NCBI GenBank assembly: GCA_036924085.1
Contig: JAVGWX010000001.1
Location: 3,638,200-3,702,199, forward strand
Direction: 5' to 3'
DNA from: Ariolimax columbianus
Taxonomy: Eukaryota; Mollusca; Gastropoda; Stylommatophora; Arionidae
Length of the DNA: 64,000 nucleotides
The position numbers were made by a program, and so were the translations under genes. Position 1 is the stretch's first letter. Every line of letters starts with the position of its first letter. This document shows, one piece after another, positions 1 through 9,107 of this stretch. The notes under the pieces are model-generated. The model was not told where the DNA came from. It saw only the letters and a program-made list of their open reading frames with translations, and ran no database searches.

Positions 1-418
1 CTTACTCAGTCTCACCAACTTTCTCCGTCTCTCCAGCTTTCTCCAACTCAATGGTTTTTGCTTGTACGATTCTATTCAAATCTCCATCTTTCCCCGTCTC
101 TCCAACTTTCTCCATCTCAAAAGTTGTTGCTTGTACAAAATATAACTTTTGCCTTCACTTGTTTCATCTATTTATGTAGGTTCCATATTAGTGTTTGAAT
201 AAGAAAACTAAACTGAAAGTCAGTTTCGTATTTGTACTCTGAATGTGGTAATAGTGTCATTTTCTCACCTGTTGGTCAACATTCTATTGTCTGCTTTTAT
301 CCGTAACACCTGTCCTCTGATACAAATATTAATCATTTTTCAATTTTAGACAAAACGATTATTTTCGACACTTTCTTCCAAGGTAGTATTAATTGTAGCG
401 ATGTTTCTTGTGTCTCAG
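1..418. other. Non-coding flank with a two-unit tandem duplication
   Basis: Two similar units of about 68 bp lie in the first 140 bases; both carry a ccgtctctccaRctttctcc core followed by ttgcttgtac. This is probably the end of a minisatellite continuing to the left. The remainder (about 150-418) is AT-rich and ends in a pyrimidine-rich stretch before the acceptor of the next exon. No gene seen. Confidence 0.5.
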
Positions 419-596
419 CTGTTCCGCTCTGAAAACACTCTGACGGAAGAGTTGATGACGGTCCAGCTAAAACTGGACAAGGCAAAGGAGGGACATGGCC
501 TTATGGAGCAGAAACATGCATCTCTCAAGACCAAGCACGACAAGATGAGGGGTGTCATGAAGATTCGGGAACGAGAGCTCATTGAATGTTATATTG
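419..596 (+). CDS. Probable internal exon encoding a coiled coil (gene unknown)
   Basis: An open segment of 59 codons plus one base is bounded by an acceptor-like ttgtgtctcag (ending 418) and a donor-like ttg|gtaagc (GT at 597). The peptide begins LFRSENTLTEELM and ends RERELIECYI. It is rich in Lys/Glu/Leu with heptad-like hydrophobic spacing, as expected for an alpha-helical coiled coil in a structural or centrosomal-type protein. The entering phase is 0 and the leaving phase is 1. I do not recognise the family. An alternative acceptor (attgtag, near 398) would add a few residues. No partner exon was identified. The MAM exon at 49379 is also phase 1 on the same strand, so membership of one gene is possible but unsupported. 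The exon could also be a relic. Confidence 0.5.
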
Positions 597-802
597 GTAA
601 GCTCGACTTCTCTCACATACAATCATCTCTAGTGATACCATGAGCAAGTTGATTTCTCTCACATACCTTCATTTCTAGTGATACCTTTAGAAAATGTATT
701 TCCCTCACATACCTTCATTTCTAGTGATACCATGAGCAAGTCTCGACTTCTCTCACATACCTTCATTTCTAGTGATACCAGGAGAAAGTTGATTTTTCTC
801 AC
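597..802. repeat. 46-bp minisatellite, left part, starting at the donor site
   Basis: About 4.5 degenerate copies of a 46-bp unit with core tctctcacataccttcat and ctagtgataccatgag. The first copy directly follows the donor of the 419-596 exon: gtaagctcgacttctctcac is close to the repeat variant gtaagtctcgacctctcac. The array is split by a LINE fragment and resumes at 1331. Confidence 0.85.
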
Positions 803-1330
803 AGAAGAAGACTAGGTATGGCAATGCAGAGACTGAACAGCCTAAAGAAATTATGACAGGGCACCAACAAAATGATAAAAGTAAAAGTCTTGAGAGCCTG
901 TGTTTTTCCTGTGGCAGCTTATGGCTGTGAAGCATGGACGATTACCAAAACTTCTAGACAAAGAATCGAATCCTTCGAGTCAAAATGTTACAGAAAGATC
1001 ATCAGAATACCATGGACAGAGAAAAGAACAAATGTAGACATTCTGCAAGAGTTGAGCATAGAGGAGAACTGGTTTATCAATTCCATTTTAGCTAAAAAAT
1101 GCAAATACTTTGGTCACATCAAGAGACACAACGGTCTTGAGAGAACGGTGATGGAAGGTATGGTGCCAGGCAAAATAGGAAGGGGTAGACCAAGAAGACG
1201 ATGGCACCAAGATATCCAGGAATGCCTGAGTATGACAGTGGCGGAAGCTGGTGTTTTGGCAAGGGAACGAGTTTCTTTCAGACAGACTGTGATGGGAGCG
1301 ACGTTCTACAAAGGACATGCTACATGATGA
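803..1330 (+). mobile_element. LINE 3' fragment (RT C-terminal domain) inserted in the minisatellite
   Basis: The frame from 872 to 1327, with partial sequence from about 803, gives a peptide with LRACVFPVAAYGCEAWT, KIIRIPWTEKRTN, FGHIKRH and GKIGRGRPRRRW. These are hallmarks of the C-terminal part of non-LTR retrotransposon proteins of the endonuclease-reverse transcriptase kind. The catalytic RT core and endonuclease are missing, so this is a 5'-truncated copy. It ends near an (atg)n-like tail, catgatgatgac. Repeat units on both sides show that insertion occurred into an existing array. No target-site duplication is obvious. The frame remains open, suggesting moderate age. Confidence 0.8.
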
Positions 1331-1905
1331 TGACTTTCATTTCTAGTGATACCATGAGCAAGTTGATTTCTCTCACATACCTTCATATCTAGTGATAACA
1401 TGAGAAAGTTGATTTCTCTTACATACCTTCATCTCTAGTGATACCATGAGAAAGTTGATTTCTCTTACATACCTTCATCTCTAGTGATACCATGAGTAAG
1501 TCTCGACCTCTCACAAACCTTCATCTCTAGTGATACCATGAGAAAGTGGATTTCTCTCACATACCTTCATCTCTAGTGATACCATGAGAAAGTTGATTTC
1601 TCTCACATACCTTCATCTCTAGTGATACCATGAGAAAGTGGATTTCTCTCACATACCTTCATCTCTAGTGATACCATGAGAAAGTGGATTTCTCTCACAT
1701 ACCTTCATCTCTAGTGATACCATGAGAAAGTGGATTTCTCTCACATACCTTCATCTCTAGTGATACCATGAGTAAGTCTCGACCTCTCACATACCTTCAT
1801 CTCTTGTGATACCATGAGAAAGTGGATTTCTCTCACATACCTTCATATCTAGTTATACCATGATTAAGTCTCGACCTCTCACATACCTTCATCTCTTGTG
1901 CTATA
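1331..1905. repeat. 46-bp minisatellite, right part
   Basis: About 12 copies of the same unit as 597-802. They are more homogeneous than the left part, with variants agaaagtggatttc and agtaagtctcgacc. The latter contains gtaagt, a consensus 5' splice-site hexamer. Confidence 0.9.
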
Positions 1906-1939
1906 CGACTTTTGAAACGCAACGTTTTCTGATTTATAA

Positions 1940-2290
1940 CTAAATTTAAACTGTAGTTCATGCTCTATTCTCATGTAGTTTCTGCTCTAATCTCTTGTAG
2001 TTCATGCTCTAAAATCGTGTAGTTCGTGCTCTAATCTCTTGTACTTTCTGCTCTAATCTCTTGTAGTTCATGCTCTAAAATATGAGAGTTCCTGTTCTAT
2101 TCTCTTGTAGTTCCTGCTATATTCTCTTGTAGTTTCTGCTGTAAGCTCTTGTAGTTTCTGCTTCAAGTTCTTGTAGTTTCTGCTCTTATCTCTTGTAGTT
2201 TGTGCTCTAATCTCTAGTAGTTTCTGCTCTAATCTCGTGTAGCTCATGCTCTAAAATCTTGTAGTTCACATTCTAAACCCTTGTAATTCA
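1940..2290. repeat. Degenerate 22-bp tandem repeat
   Basis: About 15 degenerate copies of tctcttgtagtttctgctct with point changes. No coding potential. Confidence 0.8.
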
Positions 2291-2844
2291 CATCTTTGTC
2301 TCTTGAAATCCCCCCTTCCCCCTCCCTCCCCACCCATCCATCCCCGACACTGTAACCTGCTACTCGTTTACAACATCATCTTTTCGTATACACAATGATA
2401 CACAATGATAACACTGCCTTAACGTTCTGGCAAATTAAAACAAACACAAAAACATTGAGTCCAGACCTGTCTGGAGATAGCAGTATTACAATCTGAGCGC
2501 CTGCATCAACAGAACTGGAATATAGATGTCTGTATACTTGGGAACTCTAATAATTTTATCTAAATGTTTTCCAGATATGGACATCTGCTTTTCTCGTAAC
2601 AGCAGAATGTCACTTTTGTGGAGAGGAAATATTCCAGAACCATTTTGTCTGCATCTCTCAATCTGTCTCACTTCTTCTGCCTGTCTTTGTGCACCTCTCT
2701 GTGTCTGCATTAGTCTTGTTGTCTGTCTCTGTGCCTGTCACACTGCATCTATCTATGGCTGTCTCACTGTTTGACTGTATCTTTGTGTATCTCTTTGTTT
2801 GTCTCTCGCTGTTGCTTTTTCTTTGTCTCTCTTTGTTGGTTTCT
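2291..2844. other. Unassigned, pyrimidine-rich sequence
   Basis: Contains a C-rich stretch near 2310-2345 and increasingly CT/GT-rich sequence leading into the next simple-sequence domain. Short open frames lack splice or domain support. Confidence 0.4.
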
Positions 2845-3461
2845 CACTGGTAATGTCACTCCGTCTATCTCTTTCTCTTTGTTGGTTTCTCACTGGTAAT
2901 GTCACTCCGTCTATCTCTCTCTCTTTGTTGGTTTCTCACTGGTAATGTCACTCCGTCTATCTCTCTCTCTTTGTTGGTTTCTCACTGGTAATGTCACTCC
3001 GTCTATCTCTCTCTCTTTGTTTTTGCTATTGTTCTCTCTTTTTTGTATCTTTCGCTGTCGCTCTCTCTTTGTCTCTCTGTTTGCCACTAGCTGCTGCTCT
3101 CTATCTCTGGCTCGCTCTTAGTTTGTCTCAGGCTGTTTATATTACTCCGTCTGCCACTCTATTTGTTTGTCACTCGCTGTTGCTTTCTATCTCTGGCTCT
3201 CTCTTTGTTTGTCTCTCGCTGTTGTTCTCTATCTCTGGCTCTCTCTTTGTTTGTCTCTTGCTGTAGCTCTCTCTTTGTCTCTCTTTGTCTCTCGCTGTTG
3301 GTGTTACTCCATCTGTCTCTCTCTCTTTGTTTGTCTCTTGCTGTAGCTCTCTCTCTCTCTTTGTCTCGCTTTGTTTGTCTCTTGCTGTAGCTCTCTATCT
3401 TTGGCTCTCTCTTTGTTTATCTCTTGATGTTACTCTCTCTCTTTGTTTGTCTCTCGCTGTT

Positions 3462-3496
<35 letters not shown>

Positions 3497-3530
3497 TTGT
3501 CTGTCTTCCCTCTCCGTCATCACATCTACC
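2845..3530. repeat. 46-bp tandem repeat followed by CT/TG-rich simple sequence
   Basis: About four copies of a 46-bp unit (taatgtcactccgtctat plus gttggtttctcactgg) occupy 2850-3010. Degenerate tctctctttgtttgtctc repeats follow, then a (CT)n tract to about 3495. The long open frames consist of Leu/Ser/Cys low-complexity sequence and are artefacts. Confidence 0.85.
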
Positions 3531-3649
3531 TGGAACCATCCCCATTGTCCATTGCTTTTTCTGTTCTCTCAATCTTTGTATAAATCTCATCTTCAGGCTG
3601 GTCAATCCATGTCATGTTCTTTTTATTTCACATTTAATTTCTCCTTCTT

Positions 3650-3672
3650 TTCCTCTCTCTCACTCTCTCTCC

Positions 3673-3709
<37 letters not shown>

Positions 3710-3712
3710 GCA
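3650..3712. repeat. (CT)n(CA)n compound microsatellite
   Basis: A tctctctctc tract continues into cacacacaca. Confidence 0.9.
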
Positions 3713-4195
3713 CTATGTCTCTCGCCACCTTTCTCTGTGCTTCTATTAACCTATAATCTTCTTATACATCTCTCCATTTTTGTAACGTTTATCTAATCTG
3801 TTTCCGCCCTCTAATTATCTGTTTCATGTTGTACATTTCCCGTCCTAGTTTGTAGTTTACGTTTCACGTGTGTCTATCTCACTGGCAACGTTTGAACGTT
3901 TGGAAGACAAGTCTAGGCGACTGTTAATTCAGCGTAATAAATATATCTCTATTTCTCTATCTGAAATATCTATCTGACATATCTATCTGAAATATCTATC
4001 TGAAATATCTATCTGAAATATCTATCTGAACGAGACGTGACAGGAATCTGCTTTCATCAACATCTCCAATAAATCTGGTCCTGATAAATGACACTGCGCA
4101 ATCATTGGCTGTAAATTGGTACAATTTGCCATCAAGTCGGTCGCCAAGGAGACAAGACTCCATCTTTCTGTTGTAATATGTTTATTTTTACTGTT
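3713..4195. other. Unassigned with a 13-bp tandem repeat
   Basis: Five to six copies of tatctatctgaaa occupy about 3952-4030. A short stretch near 4108 (ggctgtaaattggtac) resembles the SINE body motifs at 8500 and 16200. Otherwise nothing recognisable. Confidence 0.5.
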
Positions 4196-4199
4196 ACAA

Positions 4200-5165
4200 A
4201 AACGTTATAAGTGTGTGTGAGATGGGTTCCTTGGGTATAGCAAAGTGTGTGTGTGAGATGGGTTCCTTGGGTATAGCAAAGTGTGTTTGTGAGGTGGGTT
4301 CCTTGGGTATAGCAAAGTGTGTTTGTGAGGTGGGTTCCTTGGGTATAACAAAGTGTGTGTGAGATGGGTTCCTTGGGTATAGCAAAATGTGTGTGAGATG
4401 GGTTCCTTGGGTATAGCAAAGTGTGTGATAGATGGGTCCCTTGGGTATAGCAAAGTGTGTGATAGATGAGCCTCTGGGTATAGCAAAGTGTGTGTGATAT
4501 GGGTCCTTTGGGTATAGCAAAGTGTGTGTGAGATGAATCCCTTGGGTATATCAAAGTGTGTGATAGATGGGTTCCTTGGGTATAGCAAAGTGTGTGTGAG
4601 ATGGGTCTTTTGGGTATAACAAAGTGTGTGATAGATGGGTCCCTTGGGTATAGCAAAGTGTGTTGAGATGGGTCCATTCCTTGGGTATAGCAAAGTGTGT
4701 GTGAGATGGATCCCTCCCTTGGGTATAGCAAAATGTGTGTGAGATGAGTCCATCCCTTGGGTATAGCAAAGTGTGTGTGAGATGGGTCTCTCCCTTGGGT
4801 ATAGCAAAGTGATAGATGGGTCCATTTGGTATAGTAAAGTGTGTGATAGATGGGTGCCTTTGGTATAGTAAAGTGTGTGATAGATGGGCCCCATTGGTAT
4901 AGCCAAGTGTGTGATAGATGGGCCCCATTGGTATAGCAAAGTGTGTGATAGATGGGCCCCTTTGGTATAGCCAAGTGTGTGATAGATGGGTCCCTTGGTA
5001 TAGGAAAGTATGTGTGGGATGGGTTCCTCCCTTTGGTATAGCAAAGTGTGTGATAGATGGGTCCATGTGGTATAGCCCAGTGTGTGATGGATGGGTCCAT
5101 TTGGTATAGCAAAGTATGTTATAGAGGGTCCCTATGGTATAGCCAAGTATGTTATAGATGGTCCC
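4200..5165. repeat. 32-36 bp minisatellite
   Basis: About 28 copies built on gggtatagcaaagtgtgtga plus agatgggtcc, with variable spacer length. Sub-domains differ: ttccttgggtatag units lie on the left and cccattggtatagc units on the right. The array runs directly into a mariner relic. The long minus-strand frames (up to 326 codons) are stop-free repeat translations. Confidence 0.92.
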
Positions 5166-5175
5166 TCGTATGCTG

Positions 5176-5833
5176 ACACTGTATATGAAACAGCGCCGCC
5201 AGCAGGTGAGTCGGGAACTTGAGACGCGAAATTAACAGGATGTCGATTCTTTCATCTACCAAATTGTAACTGCCAACGAGTCATTGGCACATCTTTATGA
5301 CACAGAAAACAAGCTCCAGTCTATGGAGTACAAGCAGAAGACCTCAGCTACCCAAAAAACATTCAAGGCTACCGCCTCGACGTGAAACGTGATGATGATC
5401 ATCATTTAGGACTGTGAGCGGGTAGTAAACATTGAATTGTTGGAGGACGGCAATGCCGTCAACTCGATATGTGAAAACATTGCAGGAGCTTCGAGCACTA
5501 TTGATGCGTGCTCTTTTGGACAAGCACACAAGTCTTTAGCACGACAATGCTCGCCCACACACCAGTCGACAAACAGTGGCTACACTCAAGCGTATCAAGT
5601 TGGACGGATTACCGCATCCCTTGTACATTCCCGATCTCACACCTAATGGCTTCTTCCTCTCCCCGAAGCTGAAGGACCACCTCAAAGGACATCGTTACGC
5701 TTCTGACTAGAAGATACAAGCAGCTGTACGTACCTGGTTTCGGGAGAAGACGCCAGATTTTTTCCTTGACAGGGTGCAACAACTTGTCCGACATTGGCGT
5801 TTGTGTGTGGACCGGGAGAGTAACTACGTATAG
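5176..5833 (+). pseudogene. Mariner-family transposase relic (dead)
   Basis: Conceptual translation across frames gives, in order, QRRQQVSREL, IVTANES, YDTENKLQSMEY, LLEDGNAVNS, QHDNARPH, a PDLTP(N)GFF motif, LKDHLKGHRYASD and AVRTWFREKTPDFF. These match the order of mariner transposase motifs, where the catalytic aspartates sit in TGDET, DNA(R/P)(P/V)H and the SPDLAP region. The first acidic site reads AN rather than GD, so its catalytic Asp is gone. In-frame stops (for example after RYASD) and frame breaks disable it. The N-terminal DNA-binding half is missing and the left side abuts the minisatellite. No terminal inverted repeats are visible. Confidence 0.88.
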
Positions 5834-5919
5834 TCATGTGTCAATCGTGCATTCATGAAATTATCTCCTCAGTTGATATTCAGAGTCAGGCAAAATATAC
5901 TGGCCAAGACCTTCACCTC

Positions 5920-6085
5920 AACTTCCCTGTAGTCCTCCCTGGAAACCGATTGTTTCATGGTAGCCTGGTTAACCAGGTGAGAGATCGACGTGTTCCCCGT
6001 AGTAATGAGCGACACGCAGATGAAGTCATCGCTTTGAGAGGCGAATGCCTTACCTCTCGACCACTCTGTGTCAGAGCAGTACATG
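5920..6085 (-). mobile_element. tRNA-derived SINE-like copy
   Basis: Read on the minus strand, a tRNA-like head (gtggtcgagaggtaaggc, then ctctcaaagcgatg) is followed by a body containing ttactacggggaacacgtcg. The same body occurs on the plus strand near 58300-58380. A related head (ggcgctcgtctctcaaagcg, minus) occurs at 33680-33745. This supports a dispersed SINE family. Its exact ends are not resolved. Confidence 0.6.
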
Positions 6086-7040
6086 TGTGACTGACCCACC
6101 CTATCATGTGCTCAGTCAGAGCAGTACTTGGGTGGTCGACCCACTTTAATGTGCTCAGTCAGGGCAGTACTTGGGTGGTGGACCCACTTTAATGTGTGCT
6201 CAGTCTGGGCAGTACTTGGGTGGTGGACCCACTTTAATGTGGGCTCAGTCTGGGCAGTACTTGGGTGGTGGACCCACTTTAATGTGTGCTCAGTCTGGGC
6301 AGTACTTGGGTGGTGGACCCACTTTAATGTGTGCTCAGTCAGGGCAGTACTTGGGTTGTCGACCCACTTCAATGTGTGCTCAGTCAGGGCAGTACTTTGG
6401 TGGTGGACCCACTTTAATGTGTACTCAGTCAGGGCAGTACTTGGGTGGTGGACCCACTTTAATGTGTGCTCAGTCAGGGCAGTACTTGGGTGGTCAACCC
6501 ACTTCAATGTGTGCTCAGTCTGGGCAGTACTTGGGTGGTGGACCCACTTTAATGTGTGCTCAGTCAGGGCAGTACTTGGGTGGTGGACCCACTTTAATGT
6601 GTGCTCAGTCAGGGCAGTACTTGGGTGGCCGACCCACTTCAATGTGTGCTCAGTCAGAGCAGTACTTGGGTGGTCGACCCACTTTAATGTGTGCTCAGTA
6701 AGAGCAGTACTTGGGTGGCCGACCCACTTTAATGTGCTTAGTCAGAGCAGTACTTGGGTGGCCGACCCACTTTAATGTGTGCTCAGTCAGGGCAGTACTT
6801 AGGTGGCCGACCCACTTTAATATGCTCAGTCAGGGCAATACTTGGGTGGCCGACCCACTTTAATGTGCTCAGTCAGGACAGTACTTGGGTGGCCGACCCA
6901 CTTTAATGTGTGCTCAGTCAGGGCAGTACATGGGTGGCCGACCCACTTTAATTTGCTCAGTGAAGACAGTACTTGGGTGGCCGACCCACTTTAATGTGCT
7001 CCGTGAGGACAGTACTTGGGTGGCGGACCCACTCTATCGT
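6086..7040. repeat. 43-45 bp minisatellite
   Basis: About 21 copies of a unit with cagtcagggcagtacttggg and gacccactttaatgtg. The first unit (gtgtcagagcagtacatg) overlaps the edge of the SINE-like copy just to its left, so the array may have been seeded there. Because 45 is a multiple of three, all frames stay open for over 170 codons; these are not genes. Confidence 0.93.
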
Positions 7041-7139
7041 GTATTGTTGAGCGATAATTTGACCAACAACCGAATCACCCATCCATGAAGATATCAAGTG
7101 TTCTCGAGCCTGCGGGTCCTAAATCCACACGTCCTAAAT

Positions 7140-7282
7140 CCTTCCCTTTATCTCTCTTTAACTGTCTATCTCTCTCTCTCTCTCACTTTCTCTCACACTG
7201 TCCCTCTATGTCTCGTTCTATCTCTCCCCTCCTGCTGATGTCGTTCTTTTATTAATTCGCGCGCTCACTCTCCCTCCTTATT

Positions 7283-7322
<40 letters not shown>

Positions 7323-7345
7323 GCTCCCATTCTCCCATACACACA
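7140..7345. repeat. CT-rich microsatellite tracts
   Basis: Several (ct)n runs separated by short tcactctccc-type interruptions. Confidence 0.85.
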
Positions 7346-8365
7346 CTCCCATTATCTCCATTTATGGAGAATACGGGACCTAACTTTCACGTACAAATAC
7401 AATCGACAATAATGTGACGTCAACCTTTGACCTTAAATGCTAAAATTGGACAGGAAGTGCGCAACTTGTGAGGGCGTCAACACTTTCATGGAAAACAATG
7501 TGTTAGTGGTTGTTGTGTTTCGCGTCGTGTGATGTGTTACGTCTTGCTCTTGTTTGCACATATGACTATAGATACATACATGTACGTATGTGTATGTGTA
7601 CTTGTGTTTGTGATATCAGACTGCTGCAATTGGTAGTTTACAATCACAGCGCGCTGGCTACTAAGCCCACGATATTAATCAGAAGAAAGAGCCGTCATCT
7701 TTTTACGACTCCCTCTTAGAAAGATGGTCACCGGTGTTGAAATGCTCTTTAAGAATATTTTATCGCAGCACGTGCATTTATGTGCAGATATCGTTTGCGT
7801 GAGGAACAGTAGGCGTGTGAGAAAGTCAGATCTTAGAGATTTAGTAACGCCAAACGTATTACGCAAGATTATGATTTTTTTTAGTTGTTAAATTTAATAA
7901 ATAGCAAACCAGAAACAGGTTAGTTAACCAATTCTGTTACATGATCTCGTCTATAGCCATCGCCTTCATCATAGGCACACACACAAACATGCATAGACAC
8001 ACACAGACACACACAAACTCAAGTCTAATGAGAAACACAGTCTGGAAATTGCGACAACTGAGGGCAGGCACCCCCCCCCCCCCCCCCCCCCCGACACAAG
8101 AACACACAAAAAATTGAATAATAAAATATGAATAGAAAGCCAGTCTGGTAAGTGCAAAAGAGATGGCCAGATATTGCGAGGAAATGTATTCGTGCGGAAA
8201 CTAAAATCTAGCGCCAACTGATGAGCCATGACTTCCCGTTTCGCGCGATTGCAAGCATGCACCAGTGAACGGTTCGTGGTGTCATTCTTAGCACGTGCAG
8301 CAGGAATATCACACCGGCAGCCAGTAACGTGGTTACTTCTCAAGAGGCTGTCACTGGAAGACAAG
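7346..8365. other. Unassigned sequence with a CA tract and a 22-base poly-C run
   Basis: No supported exon. Contains (ca)n-like sequence at about 7975-8020 and an uninterrupted C22 at 8071-8092 (G-run on the minus strand, G-quadruplex-prone). Confidence 0.5.
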
Positions 8366-8369
8366 ATAA

Positions 8370-8545
8370 AAGATTCAGTGGCTTAGTGGTTGTGACCTCG
8401 GCTTACATTCACATAGTACCATCTCCGAATCCCGCCATGCTCAGTTTGGCAAAGCAGACGTGTCGTGGGTCGATTCATGGTATTCTTGCAGTCGGACCCA
8501 GCTGTAAATCGGTACCTGGCAAAGTCAGTGACAAATGTCGTTCTC
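8370..8545 (+). mobile_element. tRNA-derived SINE-like copy
   Basis: Box-A-like ggcttagtggttgtgacctc is followed about 80 bases later by box-B-like gggtcgattc, then a body motif cagctgtaaatcggtacctg. The same body motif occurs at 16200 (agctgtaaattggtac). Ends and target duplication are not visible. Confidence 0.5.
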
Positions 8546-9107
8546 TGCTCTCTGTATTTTCAGCAATGAAAGGGACTGAGAATATTTGGGGCACCCTAGA
8601 CAATGAGGTGGGTTCAGTGAGCCATTTTCCATTTTGTTACCAGCGAATAAAGGACCTTACAGAAATGACTAACTCTAAATATAGTTTGTAAATCAGCAGT
8701 GATAGCAAAGTAGAAAGTGGAACATTTATTGTAGACTAATATGCAAGAATATTCATTACGACAAGTGACACATTTTTTCTATGTATAGGGAGGGGCCTTC
8801 TGTGAAATACACTATTCTTCTGGCTGCTTCCCAGGCTTTCAGAACGGGATTCTTCCCTACAACATTCTCAAATACCGAGTGTGTGTGTGTGTGTGTGCAG
8901 TAGCTCTACGTAGATCCAGGAAAGTTCTAAAAAATATGGACCTGGATCGACCTCACTGTAGTGCAATGTAAAGTGTCTTACCAGACTCACCAAGGTGGGG
9001 ATCGCATGGACGATCCCGCAATTCTTCGCATCCACAAAATTAATATAACAAATACAGCAAGATCAGTGAGGTTTGAGCGCTGTGTGGCTTGTTCTGTTGT
9101 GTAAGTC
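8546..9107. other. Unassigned; contains a short (GT)n
   Basis: A (gt)10 tract lies at about 8878-8898. No exon signals supported by a recognisable peptide. Confidence 0.4.

Noticed and set aside
2526..3756. Leu/Ser/Cys-rich open frames
   Set aside because: Low-complexity CT/TG repeats without domain or splice evidence.
4132..5112. Long minus-strand open frames (up to 326 codons) over the 34-bp array
   Set aside because: Pure repeat translation with His/Thr/Tyr/Pro periodicity; several overlapping frames are open at once.
5176..5240. Possible short exon ending at cagcag|gtgagt
   Set aside because: The peptide QRRQQVSREL across the supposed junction is mariner transposase, so the GT is within the pseudogene.
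6112..6775. Open frames of 176-215 codons on both strands
   Set aside because: Caused by a 45-bp (15-codon) stop-free unit; no start context, domain or splice support.
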